The notes: generated from the letters alone by a model not told the origin. DNA of 64,000 bases from CAYPEL01 sp036479985 (GCA_965224815.1 CBDDAF010000003.1:1922001-1986000); one strand, 5' to 3'; positions 8,867 through 18,636 are shown, numbered from the stretch's first letter. A program made the numbers and translations.

Positions 8867-10759
8867 ATGCAACACACTCAGTCCTTTGATGTCATTGTGG
8901 TCGGCGGTGGTCACGCGGGTACCGAAGCAGCACTAGCTGCCGCGCGTGCTGGTGTGCGCACTTTGCTGTTGACGCACAATATCGAAACCCTGGGGCAAAT
9001 GAGTTGTAATCCGGCGATTGGTGGTATCGGCAAGGGCCACCTGGTCAAAGAAATCGATGCGCTGGGTGGCGTGATGGGAAAGGCAGCGGATCTTGCCGGT
9101 ATCCAGTTTCGCCGACTAAATGCGAGCAAAGGCCCGGCGGTGCGTGCCACACGTTGCCAGGCCGATCGTCAACTTTATAAGCAGGCGATCCGCATCCTGT
9201 TAGAAAACCAGCCCAACCTGACTTTGTTCCAGCAAGCCGTTGACGATCTTATTGTAGAGCAGGATCAGATCAAAGGCGTGGTTACCCAGATGGGTTTGCG
9301 TTTTACGGCAAAAACCGTGGTATTAACCGTCGGTACTTTTCTGGGCGGTCAAATTCATATTGGGTTGTCGAATTATCAGGCTGGACGCGCGGGTGATCCC
9401 CCGGCCAATGCGTTGTCACAACGATTGCGCGAATTGCCATTCCGTGTCGAGCGATTGAAGACCGGTACGCCGCCACGTATCGATGGCCGCACGATTGATT
9501 ACACACAATTAACCGAGCAACCCGGTGATTCGCCCATCCCGAGCTTTTCATTCATGGCGACCGGTAACGAACATCCGCGGCAGATCAGTTGTTATCTGGC
9601 GCGAACCACGGAACAAACTCACGACATTATTCGCGCCGGGCTGGATCGTTCACCCATGTTTTCCGGTGTCATCGAAGCCACTGGCCCGCGTTACTGTCCG
9701 TCGATAGAAGATAAAGTGGTGCGCTTTGCAGATAAGCAGTCACATCAGATTTTTGTCGAGCCTGAAGGTTTGAACACACACGAAATTTATCCCAACGGTA
9801 TTTCCACCAGCCTGCCCTTTGATGTGCAACACGAGCTGGTGCGCTCCATGCCGGGCTTTGAAAGTGCACATATAACCCGGCCAGGTTACGCCATCGAATA
9901 TGATTATTTTGATCCGCGTGATCTGCGTGCTTCGCTGGAAACCAAATTTATTGGCGGCTTGTTTTTTGCCGGTCAGATCAACGGTACTACAGGCTATGAA
10001 GAAGCCGCCGCACAAGGCTTACTCGCCGGTATCAATGCCGCATTGCAAGTGCAGGAAAAAGACGCCTGGAGCCCTCGCCGTGACGAAGCTTATCTAGGTG
10101 TGTTGGTCGATGACCTGATCACCTGTGGCACCAATGAACCCTATCGCATGTTTACCAGCCGCGCCGAGTACCGTTTATTGTTGCGTGAAGACAATGCTGA
10201 TTTACGTTTGACCGACATTGGCCACGGCCTGGGTCTTGTAGATGAGCAGCGCTGGCAAGCGGTGTGTGAAAAGCGCGATGCAGTTGAGCGCGAACAGCAG
10301 CGCCTGAAAACTATCTGGATTCGCCCGGATACGCCTTCTGCAAAAATTATTACTGAACAATATGGTGAGCAGTTAAACCAGGAGCAGCGGCTAGAAGATT
10401 TATTACGGCGGCCCAGGCTGGGATATGCTGAACTCATGGCATTGGAAGAAGCGGGCCCCGGCTGCGATGACAAAAAAGTAGCCGAACAAGTGGAGATCCA
10501 GGCTAAATATCACGGATATATTGAACGTCAGCGTGAAGAAATCGAGCGCCAACAGCGGCATGCCAACAAGCCATTGCCAGATGATCTGAATTACCAGGGG
10601 GTTGCAGGCTTGTCTACAGAAGTGAAGGAAAAATTATTGTCGGTACGTCCCGAGACCATCGGTCAGGCCGCACGTATCCCTGGCATGACCCCGGCAGCCG
10701 TGTCTTTGTTGCTGGTGCATTTGAAAAAATCAAGCTACAAGACCCGGCGTTCAGCCTGA
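8867..10759 (+). CDS. mnmG: tRNA U34 carboxymethylaminomethyltransferase, FAD subunit MnmG (GidA)
   Basis: FAD enzyme that partners MnmE in wobble-uridine modification. It has 630 residues, normal length. The Rossmann FAD motif GGGHAGTEAA lies at about 12-21. The family blocks QMSCNPAIGGIGKG, the RLKTGTPPRI segment and the C-terminal YxGY-type region (AKYHGYIERQ) are present. It lies 80 bp after mnmE, followed by a repeat element and rsmG. Confidence 0.97.
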   Translation: MQHTQSFDVIVVGGGHAGTEAALAAARAGVRTLLLTHNIETLGQMSCNPAIGGIGKGHLVKEIDALGGVMGKAADLAGIQFRRLNASKGPAVRATRCQADRQLYKQAIRILLENQPNLTLFQQAVDDLIVEQDQIKGVVTQMGLRFTAKTVVLTVGTFLGGQIHIGLSNYQAGRAGDPPANALSQRLRELPFRVERLKTGTPPRIDGRTIDYTQLTEQPGDSPIPSFSFMATGNEHPRQISCYLARTTEQTHDIIRAGLDRSPMFSGVIEATGPRYCPSIEDKVVRFADKQSHQIFVEPEGLNTHEIYPNGISTSLPFDVQHELVRSMPGFESAHITRPGYAIEYDYFDPRDLRASLETKFIGGLFFAGQINGTTGYEEAAAQGLLAGINAALQVQEKDAWSPRRDEAYLGVLVDDLITCGTNEPYRMFTSRAEYRLLLREDNADLRLTDIGHGLGLVDEQRWQAVCEKRDAVEREQQRLKTIWIRPDTPSAKIITEQYGEQLNQEQRLEDLLRRPRLGYAELMALEEAGPGCDDKKVAEQVEIQAKYHGYIERQREEIERQQRHANKPLPDDLNYQGVAGLSTEVKEKLLSVRPETIGQAARIPGMTPAAVSLLLVHLKKSSYKTRRSA

Positions 10760-10861
10760 TAGCCAGGGTGCAACTGACCGACCCATTTAGGGAGGTTTCT
10801 TTACAACTATTTTGTAAAGGTTAAGTAATCCTGTGTCTTGTGTGACAAAAGTATTTTCTAC

Positions 10862-10942
10862 AAATGGACTGTAGGAGCGGCTTCAGCCGCGATGGACGTT
10901 AATACATCCTTTCGCGGCTGAAGCCGCTCCTACAGTCCATTT
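10862..10942. repeat. REP-like palindrome, copy 2, with extended arms
   Basis: Core 10871-10933 has the same arms as copy 1, extended outward by AAATGGACT on the left and its complement AGTCCATTT on the right, so the arms run to about 31 bp. A tail resembling those of copies 3, 4 and 6 follows (GACAAGATAC ... GTCAGAG, to about 10979). It lies between mnmG and rsmG. Confidence 0.92.
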
Positions 10943-10978
10943 ATCGTTTACTAAGACAAGATACCTAAATAAGTCAGA

Positions 10979-11059
10979 GCCTCCTAAATTATGAGCGCTG
11001 AACTCTCAGAAAAAATTGCCTCCTAAATTATGAGCGCTGAACTCTCAGAAAAAATTGCC
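10979..11059 (+). repeat. 39-bp tandem duplication covering the rsmG start
   Basis: Two head-to-tail copies of a 39-bp unit (10979-11017, 11018-11056, matching on to 11059) that contains the leader CCTCCTAAATT, an ATG and the first codons. The first copy has its own ATG at 10991 that reads 11 codons and stops at a TAA in the second copy's leader, just before the true ATG at 11030. Confidence 0.95.
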
Positions 11060-11677
11060 ATGGGTTGCGCAGCACAGAATTTGCCGGTGACGAAAGAAGT
11101 CGTCGATAAACTCACGGCATTTGTTAAACTGCTGTCCAAGTGGAACCGGGTTTATAATCTGACGTCGGTGCGTCTGCCAGATGATATGGTTAACCGCCAT
11201 ATTCAGGACAGCCTTATTGTTCTGCCGTGGATCACCGGTCCGGACTTACTGGACATTGGTAGCGGCGCGGGCTTGCCAGGTTTGCCGCTTGCCATGGTAA
11301 AACCGGAGCTGAGCGTGACCTGCCTGGATGCTAATGCCAAGAAAACGCGTTTCATTCAACAAGTCGTCAGTGAACTGGATTTACAGAATGTACAGGTGGA
11401 ACACCAGCGTGCTGAAAAATATCAGCCTGAATCACCGTTCCATCAGGTAATAAGCCGGGCTTTTTCGTCGTTGCAGCAAATGCAGAAAAGCGCCGGTCAT
11501 CTTTGTCTGTTAAACGGTGAGATGCTGGCCATGAAAGGTATGAAGCCAACAGAAGAATTATCAGTCTTGCGGACGATGGGGTATATACCGCAAGTTTTAG
11601 GTTTACAGATACCCGGACTGGATGTGGAACGGCATCTGATCAAGTGGACGCCCAGCGGAGCAACAAATACAGCATGA
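11030..11677 (+). CDS. rsmG: 16S rRNA (guanine-527-N7) methyltransferase RsmG (GidB)
   Basis: Methylates G527 of 16S rRNA (loss gives low-level streptomycin resistance in other bacteria). It has 215 residues, with the SAM-binding motif LLDIGSGAGLPGLPLAM at about 74-90 and the upstream WNRVYNLTS signature. The start codon lies in the second copy of a 39-bp duplication. The upstream copy makes a short overlapping reading frame that could reduce or couple initiation. The end overlaps parA by 4 bp (ATGA). Confidence 0.96.
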   Translation: MSAELSEKIAMGCAAQNLPVTKEVVDKLTAFVKLLSKWNRVYNLTSVRLPDDMVNRHIQDSLIVLPWITGPDLLDIGSGAGLPGLPLAMVKPELSVTCLDANAKKTRFIQQVVSELDLQNVQVEHQRAEKYQPESPFHQVISRAFSSLQQMQKSAGHLCLLNGEMLAMKGMKPTEELSVLRTMGYIPQVLGLQIPGLDVERHLIKWTPSGATNTA

Positions 11678-12504
11678 CCCGAATTATAGCGATCACAAAT
11701 CAGAAGGGCGGCGTTGGAAAAACCACCACAACGGTTAACCTGTCGGCATCCCTGGCGGCCACACGGCGTAAAGTATTGTTGGTGGATCTGGATCCGCAGG
11801 GCAACGCCACCATGGGCAGTGGCATTGATAAAAATAATGTCGAATGGAGTGGCTACCATGCCCTGATGGGTGAAGTCAGCTTACGTGATGCCATGCTTTT
11901 TTCAGAGGATGCAGGGTTTCACATACTGCCAGGCAACAGCGATTTAACCGCCGCCGAAGTCGAACTCATCCAGGTTGATGACCGGCAGGCGCGGCTTACC
12001 CATTTGTTGCATGAAGTGGCGGGCGAATTCGATTATATCCTGATTGATTGCCCACCCTCGTTGAATTTACTGACATTAAATGCATTGACCGCTGCGGATT
12101 CCGTATTCATTCCAATACAGTGTGAATACTATGCGCTGGAAGGGTTGTCGGCACTCCTGGAAACCGTGCAACAGATCCAGGCATCCATCAACCCGACACT
12201 ACAGATCGAAGGCTTGCTGCGGACGATGTTCGATGCGCGCAACAATCTCGCTAACCAGGTTGCCGAACAATTGCTCGAACACTTTGGCGACAAAGTCTAC
12301 CGTACTATTATTCCGCGTAATGTCCGTCTGGCAGAAGCACCTAGTTACGGTTTGCCAATCATCAAGTATGATAAAACCTCCCGTGGTGCCATTGCTTATT
12401 TGGCGCTAGCTGCCGAGTTGGTGCGCCGGGAACAGGAATCTCAACAACCTGAAATAAAGCGTGTCGAAGGAAACATGATGTCAGCCCATCCTCCGGCACT
12501 TTAA
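11674..12504 (+). CDS. parA: Chromosome partitioning ATPase ParA (Soj)
   Basis: Deviant Walker ATPase that moves ParB-parS complexes. It has 276 residues from the ATG at 11674, where it overlaps the rsmG stop. The deviant Walker A NQKGGVGKTTT lies at residues 8-18, and the segments VDLDPQGNAT and IDCPPSLNLL follow. Partners parB and the parS sites in recF are in the same window. Confidence 0.96.
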   Translation: MTRIIAITNQKGGVGKTTTTVNLSASLAATRRKVLLVDLDPQGNATMGSGIDKNNVEWSGYHALMGEVSLRDAMLFSEDAGFHILPGNSDLTAAEVELIQVDDRQARLTHLLHEVAGEFDYILIDCPPSLNLLTLNALTAADSVFIPIQCEYYALEGLSALLETVQQIQASINPTLQIEGLLRTMFDARNNLANQVAEQLLEHFGDKVYRTIIPRNVRLAEAPSYGLPIIKYDKTSRGAIAYLALAAELVRREQESQQPEIKRVEGNMMSAHPPAL

Positions 12505-12560
12505 CAGCGTGTGATGCAAGATCGATCACAGAATTTTGAATCACTAAAGCGATTAAACTT

Positions 12561-13463
12561 ATGGCAGTAAAAAAACGAGCCTTAGGCCGTGGACTGGACG
12601 CTCTGTTAGGCCCAGGACGCAGCGCGCCCCCCGTCAGTGCTGTACAGCAAGTACCAGCGCCGGTATCCGAACCGGTCGATGGCGGCTTGCGAACGCTCGG
12701 AGTTGAGCAATTGCAGCGTGGAAAATTTCAGCCCCGCAAAGATATGCATCAGGACAGCCTCGACGAGCTGGCTGACTCAATCCGGGCCCAGGGGATAGTG
12801 CAGCCCATTGTGGTGCGGCCAATTGGTGATAATAACTATGAAATTATTGCCGGTGAAAGGCGCTGGCGTGCGGCACAGCTAGCCGAGCTTAAAGAAGTGC
12901 CAGTGGTGGTGCGCAAGATTGATGATCGCGCCGCCATCGCCATGTCCTTGATCGAAAATATCCAGCGTGAAGATTTGAATCCCCTGGAAGAGGCTGCTGC
13001 GTTACAGCGCTTGATCCAGGAATTTGAAATGACCCACCAACAGGCTGCTGATGCAGTCGGCCGATCACGCGCATCGGTGTCAAACTTGTTACGTTTGCTG
13101 GATCTCGGTGATATTGCCACCGATCTGGCGCAACGCGGCAAACTTGAAATGGGTCATGCACGGGCTTTGCTGGCCTTAAATGGTCAACTACAGGGTGAAG
13201 CTGCTCAGCAAGTTGTGAAGCAGGGATTGTCAGTACGTGCCACTGAGCGGCTGGTACAGAAACTTCAAGCAGAGACTTCATCCACGACAAAAAAACCTGT
13301 CAGTCGCCGCCGCGACCCAAATCTGGCGCGTCTCGAACAGGATCTGGCGGACAAGATAGGGGCGCCGGTACAGATACAATATAACGACAAGGGCCGCGGT
13401 AAGCTGACGATTGCCTATCACAGTCTCGATGAGTTGGACGGGATACTCGAACATATCCAATAA
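12561..13463 (+). CDS. parB: Chromosome partitioning protein ParB (Spo0J)
   Basis: CTPase and DNA-binding protein that loads at parS and spreads. It has 300 residues: an N-terminal Arg-rich CTP-binding domain with IIAGERRWRAAQLA and the ENIQREDLNPLEEA box, a central helix-turn-helix (about 150-185, including QQAADAVGRSRASVSNLLRL) and a C-terminal dimerisation domain. It lies 56 bp after parA. Confidence 0.96.
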   Translation: MAVKKRALGRGLDALLGPGRSAPPVSAVQQVPAPVSEPVDGGLRTLGVEQLQRGKFQPRKDMHQDSLDELADSIRAQGIVQPIVVRPIGDNNYEIIAGERRWRAAQLAELKEVPVVVRKIDDRAAIAMSLIENIQREDLNPLEEAAALQRLIQEFEMTHQQAADAVGRSRASVSNLLRLLDLGDIATDLAQRGKLEMGHARALLALNGQLQGEAAQQVVKQGLSVRATERLVQKLQAETSSTTKKPVSRRRDPNLARLEQDLADKIGAPVQIQYNDKGRGKLTIAYHSLDELDGILEHIQ

Positions 13464-13535
13464 GGCATATAAAATTGTTGACCCCACCTATCGATCGTCC
13501 TTATAATTTGCCGCCGTTTCGTTGTAACGGATCCG

Positions 13536-13904
13536 GTGGACACTAGTTTATATCGGCTGTTTTTTTACCAGTTACTGCTGGTAACAGCCACATCCGCAGT
13601 ATTTTTGGTGGTCTTGGGTCACTTTCCAGCGGGTTCCGTCTGGTTTGGTGGCTTGATTGCTGCAATTAATGTCATGCTGCTGGTGCGTTACGCACGCCGA
13701 GAAACGACATCCACTGCGGCGGCCGTGCAACAAACGCTAATGGCGTTTTACAGCTGCGCGGTCATGAGGTTTGTTTCTGTAGCGGGCTTGTTCATACTAG
13801 GTATGGGCATTTTAAAGTTACACCCACTGGCTGTGTTGGCAGGTTTTATCGCTGGACAAATGGTGTTGTTTTTTCCACAAATTAGAAAACGAATAGCGAA
13901 ATAG
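13536..13904 (+). CDS. atpI: ATP synthase accessory protein AtpI
   Basis: Small membrane protein that heads the atp operon and helps assemble the c-ring. It has 122 residues from a GTG start, with four predicted membrane helices (about 8-27, 33-50, 72-93, 97-116). Poorly conserved in sequence; identification rests on position directly before atpB, size and topology. Confidence 0.85.
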   Translation: MDTSLYRLFFYQLLLVTATSAVFLVVLGHFPAGSVWFGGLIAAINVMLLVRYARRETTSTAAAVQQTLMAFYSCAVMRFVSVAGLFILGMGILKLHPLAVLAGFIAGQMVLFFPQIRKRIAK

Positions 13905-13908
13905 AATC

Positions 13909-14778
13909 ATGTCGGCAGAAGGCCAAACAACATCGGAATATATCAAGCACCATCTGACCAATCTTACCTATGGTCGGCACGCCGATGGCCATTGGGGTTT
14001 AGCGCATAACGCTGAAGAAGCCGGTGAAATGGGTTTCTGGGCAATTCATCTTGATACCATGTTCTGGTCATTATTCCTTGGTGCCCTGTTTTTGTGGCTA
14101 TTCCGAAAAGTGGCCAAAAAAGCTGACGCCGGGGTACCTGGTGGTTGGCAGAATTTTGTCGAAATGATCGTTGAATTTGTCGATGGTAGCGTGAAGAGCG
14201 GTTTCAGTGCACGTAACCCGATGGTGGCGCCTATGGCGTTAACGATCTTTATCTGGGTTTTCCTGATGAACCTGATGGATCTGGTGCCAGTCGACTGGAT
14301 ACCAGAGGTAGCGAAGCGCCTGGGCATACATTACATGAAGGTTGTGCCTTCTACTGATCCGAACGCAACTTTCGGAATGGCCATCGCTGTATTTATGTTG
14401 ATGATTTTCTACAGCCTGAAAATCAAGGGCCCGGGCGGTTTCCTGGCTGAACTGACCATGCACCCGTTTGCTTCGAAGAATCCATTGCTGCAGGCGCTGT
14501 TTATACCGATTAACTTTGTGCTCGAATTTGTTGCCCTGTTGTCAAAACCATTATCATTATCACTGCGCTTGTACGGCAATATGTTTGCCGGTGAAATGAT
14601 CTTTATTCTGATCGCGCTGATGTATGGCGGTGGTTTAGCAGTCGGTCTGTTCGGTGGCTTCCTGCAACTCGGCTGGGCAATTTTCCACATCCTGATTATA
14701 ACCTTGCAGGCGTTTATCTTTATGACGCTGACGATTGTATATATGGATATGGCCTATCAGACTGGCGAAGATCACTAA
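13909..14778 (+). CDS. atpB: F0F1 ATP synthase subunit a
   Basis: Membrane stator subunit forming the proton half-channels. It has 289 residues. The essential Arg lies in the helix SLSLRLYGNMFAGE (about 218-231), followed by the C-terminal helix with LQAFIFMTLTIVYMDMA. It starts 4 bp after atpI. Confidence 0.96.
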   Translation: MSAEGQTTSEYIKHHLTNLTYGRHADGHWGLAHNAEEAGEMGFWAIHLDTMFWSLFLGALFLWLFRKVAKKADAGVPGGWQNFVEMIVEFVDGSVKSGFSARNPMVAPMALTIFIWVFLMNLMDLVPVDWIPEVAKRLGIHYMKVVPSTDPNATFGMAIAVFMLMIFYSLKIKGPGGFLAELTMHPFASKNPLLQALFIPINFVLEFVALLSKPLSLSLRLYGNMFAGEMIFILIALMYGGGLAVGLFGGFLQLGWAIFHILIITLQAFIFMTLTIVYMDMAYQTGEDH

Positions 14779-14830
14779 CGCATTAAACGAATTTTTTTGT
14801 ATTTAAATATTTTTAAATTAGGAGAAAACA

Positions 14831-15073
14831 ATGACTGAAGTTACCGCAATGCTCTATATTGCCGGCGCTATCATGATGGGACTGGGTGCTTTGGGTGCCG
14901 CCATTGGTATCGGTATTCTGGGTGGCCGCTTTTTGGAAGGCGCTGCCCGTCAGCCTGAACTGATTCCAACTTTACGTGGCCAGTTCTTCCTGATGATGGG
15001 CCTGACCGACGCGGTACCTATGATTGCTGTGGGTGTGGCGTTTTATGTCATCTTTGCTGTTGCCGCAGGCTGA
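14831..15073 (+). CDS. atpE: F0F1 ATP synthase subunit c
   Basis: Proteolipid of the rotor ring. It has 80 residues in two hydrophobic helices with a polar loop (ARQPELIPTLRGQ). The second helix contains the ion-carrying acidic residue, here Asp in MGLTDAVPMIAVGV (about residue 62). The glycine-rich first helix AAIGIGILGGRFLEG is typical. No Na+-type motif is seen, so proton coupling is likely. Confidence 0.96.
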   Translation: MTEVTAMLYIAGAIMMGLGALGAAIGIGILGGRFLEGAARQPELIPTLRGQFFLMMGLTDAVPMIAVGVAFYVIFAVAAG

Positions 15074-15120
15074 TTGTAATTAAAGCCCACGACATGAAAC
15101 GTACAAGGCGGACATAACGT

Positions 15121-15591
15121 ATGAACATCAATCTTACGTTAATCGGACAAACGATTACGTTCTTCTTCTTTGTGTGGTTCTGCATGAAATATGTGTGGCC
15201 ACCGTTGATCAAAGCTTTGCAGGAACGCAAGGAAACCATTGCCGAAGGTTTAGCAGCAGCAGATCGTGGCAAGCACGAACAGGAACTGGCGCAGCAAAAG
15301 GCAGTTGAAAAGCTGAAAGAAGCTAAACAGCAGGCTAACGAAATCATTAGCCGTGCTGATAAGCGTGCGGCTGAAATTGTTGATGAAGCCAAGAGCGACG
15401 CGGTGGAAGAGGGCAATCGCCTGAAAACTGCCGCACAGGCCGAGATCGATCAGGAAGTTAACCGTGCCAAGGAAGTATTGCGCGGCAAGGTCGTAGAAAT
15501 TGCCACGGCAGGTGCCGGTCGAATACTCAAACGCGAAATGGATGCTTCGGCCAACGATGATCTGATTAAAGACCTGGTCTCGCAGATCTGA
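15121..15591 (+). CDS. atpF: F0F1 ATP synthase subunit b
   Basis: Peripheral-stalk subunit. It has 156 residues: one N-terminal membrane helix (TLIGQTITFFFFVWFCMKYV, about 5-24) followed by a long charged Ala/Glu/Lys-rich coiled coil. It lies 47 bp after atpE. Confidence 0.95.
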   Translation: MNINLTLIGQTITFFFFVWFCMKYVWPPLIKALQERKETIAEGLAAADRGKHEQELAQQKAVEKLKEAKQQANEIISRADKRAAEIVDEAKSDAVEEGNRLKTAAQAEIDQEVNRAKEVLRGKVVEIATAGAGRILKREMDASANDDLIKDLVSQI

Positions 15592-15592
15592 T

Positions 15593-16162
15593 ATGACTGA
15601 TCAATCTGACCAGAACAGCGAATTGCCAGCAGGCGAAGCTTCACTAGCCCGGCCCTATGCCAAAGCAGTTTTCGAAATGGCAAAAAACCAGTCTGGTTTT
15701 CAGCCATGGGCGGACAAGCTGGAGACTATGGCGGCTGTTGCCAGTCATCACACCATGCGTGAGGCACTGGATAACCCGCGTTTAACGCGTAGCGGTGCGG
15801 CGGATTTATTGATCAAGGTCTGTGGTGACCGGATCGACGCCGGTGCCCAGAACCTGCTGCGTATTCTGGCTGATAATGGCCGACTGTCTCAGTTACCAAT
15901 GATAGCCGAACAGTATCGCCAATTACGTGATGCAGCAGAAGGCAAGGTCGAAGCCGAAGTGATTTCTGCACAAGCGCTGAAAGATGAGCAAAAAACTTCC
16001 ATAGCTGAGGCGTTAAAAAAACGTCTTGGCCGCGACGTACAATTGAATTGTTCTGTGAACGAAGAGCTAATAGGTGGCGCAGTGATACGCGTCGGTGACC
16101 TGGTTATAGACGGGTCGGCGACTGAACATCTGCGGCAATTATCCGGCACCCTGGTTCATTAA
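15593..16162 (+). CDS. atpH: F0F1 ATP synthase subunit delta
   Basis: Joins the peripheral stalk to F1. It has 189 residues, with the N-terminal helical domain beginning ARPYAKAVFEMAKNQ and the C-terminal signature LIGGAVIRVGDLVIDGS. It starts 1 bp after the atpF stop. Confidence 0.95.
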   Translation: MTDQSDQNSELPAGEASLARPYAKAVFEMAKNQSGFQPWADKLETMAAVASHHTMREALDNPRLTRSGAADLLIKVCGDRIDAGAQNLLRILADNGRLSQLPMIAEQYRQLRDAAEGKVEAEVISAQALKDEQKTSIAEALKKRLGRDVQLNCSVNEELIGGAVIRVGDLVIDGSATEHLRQLSGTLVH

Positions 16163-16177
16163 TAGAGGACGCAAGTA

Positions 16178-17719
16178 ATGCAACTTAATCCATCTGAAAT
16201 TAGTGATCTGATCAAGCAACGCATCGAAGGGTTTGAAGCCACTTCCGAAGCGCGTAGCGAAGGTACCCTGGTTAGCCTGACCGACGGCATCTGCCGTGTC
16301 CATGGTCTGGCCGATGTTATGCAGGGTGAAATGATCGATTTTGGTAATAACCTGTTTGGCATGGCGCTGAACCTGGAACGTGACTCGGTCGGTGCGGTTA
16401 TCCTCGGTGACTACAAAAACATCCGCGAAGGTGACAAGGTCAAATGTACCGGCCGTATTCTTGAAGTGCCGATTGGCGAAGCTTTGCTGGGCCGAGTGGT
16501 TGATTCTTTAGGTAATCCGATTGATGGTAAGGGTCCGATAGAAACCTCGGAAACTTCACCGATAGAAAAAATCGCACCAGGCGTCATCGAGCGTAAATCG
16601 GTCGATCAACCGGTGCAGACCGGCTTGAAGTCTATCGATGCCATGGTGCCCGTCGGCCGTGGTCAGCGTGAGTTGATTATCGGTGACCGCCAGACCGGTA
16701 AGACGGCGGTGGCCATCGACGCCATCATCAACCAGAAAGGCACCGGCGTTAAATGTATCTACGTCGCCATTGGCCAGAAAAATTCCTCCATCGCCGCCGT
16801 GGTGCGCAAACTGGAAGAGCACGGGGCAATGGATCACACCATTGTCGTAGCAGCAGCGGCGGCTGAGTCGGCAGCCATGCAGTACATTGCCCCTTACGCG
16901 GGTTGTACCATGGGTGAATATTTCCGCGACCGTGGGCAGGATGCGTTGATCATTTATGATGATCTGACCAAACAGGCCTGGGCCTATCGTCAGGTGTCGT
17001 TGTTGTTACGACGTCCGCCAGGCCGTGAAGCCTATCCCGGTGACGTGTTCTATTTACACTCCCGTTTGCTGGAACGCGCCGCACGGGTCAATGATAAGTA
17101 TGTTGAAAAATTTACTAACGGGAAGGTTAAAGGCAAAACCGGTTCTTTAACAGCATTGCCAATTATCGAAACCCAGGCGGGTGACGTGTCCGCTTTCGTG
17201 CCCACCAACGTTATCTCGATCACTGACGGCCAGATCTTCCTGGAGTCTGATTTGTTCAACGCGGGTATCCGGCCGGCCATTAATGCGGGTCTATCCGTAT
17301 CGCGTGTGGGTGGTGCAGCGCAGACCAACATCATCAAGAAACTCGGTGGCGGTATTCGACTCGCGCTGGCGCAGTATCGTGAGTTGGCTGCGTTTGCGCA
17401 GTTTGCTTCGGATCTTGACGAAACTACCCGCAAACAGTTGGAGCGTGGTCAACGCGTAACCGAACTGATGAAGCAGGGACAGTATTCACCGATGTCGGTA
17501 GCAGAAATGGCACTATCCTTGTTCGCAGCTAACGAAGGCTTCCTGGACGACGTTGATGATAAAAAAGTAGTGGACTTTGAATCTGCGATGCAGACGCATT
17601 TCCGCTCTAACTTTGGTGACGAACTCGATGCCATTAACAACAATCCAGATTACAACGATGAAGTGGCGGCAACTTTGCGCAAGATCATCGAAGACTTTGT
17701 TGCCAACGGCGCTTACTAG
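16178..17719 (+). CDS. atpA: F0F1 ATP synthase subunit alpha
   Basis: Non-catalytic nucleotide-binding subunit of F1. It has 513 residues, with P-loop GDRQTGKT at about 169-176, the alpha signature PGREAYPGDVFYLHSRLLERAA and the C-terminal helical domain. It lies 15 bp after atpH. Confidence 0.97.
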   Translation: MQLNPSEISDLIKQRIEGFEATSEARSEGTLVSLTDGICRVHGLADVMQGEMIDFGNNLFGMALNLERDSVGAVILGDYKNIREGDKVKCTGRILEVPIGEALLGRVVDSLGNPIDGKGPIETSETSPIEKIAPGVIERKSVDQPVQTGLKSIDAMVPVGRGQRELIIGDRQTGKTAVAIDAIINQKGTGVKCIYVAIGQKNSSIAAVVRKLEEHGAMDHTIVVAAAAAESAAMQYIAPYAGCTMGEYFRDRGQDALIIYDDLTKQAWAYRQVSLLLRRPPGREAYPGDVFYLHSRLLERAARVNDKYVEKFTNGKVKGKTGSLTALPIIETQAGDVSAFVPTNVISITDGQIFLESDLFNAGIRPAINAGLSVSRVGGAAQTNIIKKLGGGIRLALAQYRELAAFAQFASDLDETTRKQLERGQRVTELMKQGQYSPMSVAEMALSLFAANEGFLDDVDDKKVVDFESAMQTHFRSNFGDELDAINNNPDYNDEVAATLRKIIEDFVANGAY

Positions 17720-17745
17720 ACTGCAAACCTGATTCGGGAAAACCT

Positions 17746-18612
17746 ATGGCTGGCGCAAAAGAAATACGCACTCAGATAAAGAGTATCCAGAATACGCAGA
17801 AGATCACCAAAGCCATGGAAATGGTCGCGGCGAGTAAAATGCGTAAGGCGCAGGAACGTATGCGTGCATCCCGGCCCTACGCTTCAAAAATGCGTAACGT
17901 GGTTGCGCACATGGGTAAGTCACATCCGGAATACAAGCATCCCTATCTTATCGAGCGGGAAGCAAAACGGGTCGGGTTGATTATAATTTCAACCGATCGG
18001 GGTCTTTGTGGTGGTTTGAACGTTAACCTGTTCAAGAATGCCGTCAGGCACATGCAAGCCTGGCAAGGTGAGAACCTCGAAATAGACCTGACGCTAATCG
18101 GTACCAAAGCGGCGGGTTATTTCAAACGATTGGGTGGCAATATTGTTTCGCAGGTTTCGCACCTCGGCGATAACCCATCTGTTGAAGAATTGATTGGTTC
18201 GGTAAAGACCATGCTCGATGCCTACGATGAAGGCCGCATCGATCGTCTTTATGTTGCCAACAACGAATTTGTTAACACCATGACCCAGAAGCCGGTCGTC
18301 GAACAGTTATTGCCCATTTTAGGTAATGAGGAAGACGAGGAACTCAAGCATCACTGGGATTACATCTACGAGCCGAGCGCTAAATCGGTTATGGATGCGT
18401 TGTTAATGAGATATATCGAATCTCTGGTATACCAGGGGGTGGTGGAAAACATCGCCTGTGAAATGGCCGCGCGAATGGTTGCAATGAAAGCCGCGTCCGA
18501 TAATGCCGGTGACCTGATTGGTGAATTGCAGCTAGTGTACAACAAGGCGCGCCAGGCAGCGATTACACAGGAGCTATCGGAAATCGTCAGTGGGGCGTCA
18601 GCTGTTTCGTAA
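17746..18612 (+). CDS. atpG: F0F1 ATP synthase subunit gamma
   Basis: Central rotor shaft. It has 288 residues, with the N-terminal helix KEIRTQIKSIQNTQKITKAM, the STDRGLCGGLN block and the C-terminal helix ending around the KARQAAITQELSEIVSGA signature. Part of the contiguous atp operon. Confidence 0.96.
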   Translation: MAGAKEIRTQIKSIQNTQKITKAMEMVAASKMRKAQERMRASRPYASKMRNVVAHMGKSHPEYKHPYLIEREAKRVGLIIISTDRGLCGGLNVNLFKNAVRHMQAWQGENLEIDLTLIGTKAAGYFKRLGGNIVSQVSHLGDNPSVEELIGSVKTMLDAYDEGRIDRLYVANNEFVNTMTQKPVVEQLLPILGNEEDEELKHHWDYIYEPSAKSVMDALLMRYIESLVYQGVVENIACEMAARMVAMKAASDNAGDLIGELQLVYNKARQAAITQELSEIVSGASAVS

Positions 18613-18613
18613 A

Positions 18614-18636
18614 CCCTCTCCCTGGGGGAGAGGGGG
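18614..18636. repeat. GC-rich hairpin between atpG and atpD
   Basis: CCCTCTCCC and GGGGAGAGGG face each other around a tiny loop in the 63-bp gap. Similar C/G-rich hairpins are common dispersed intergenic elements. Inside the atp operon it might tune relative expression or mRNA stability. Confidence 0.6.

Noticed and set aside
10991..11029. Separate gene for the short frame before rsmG
   Set aside because: It is a duplicated copy of the rsmG start; a peptide of its own is not supported, so it is reported only as a leader frame.
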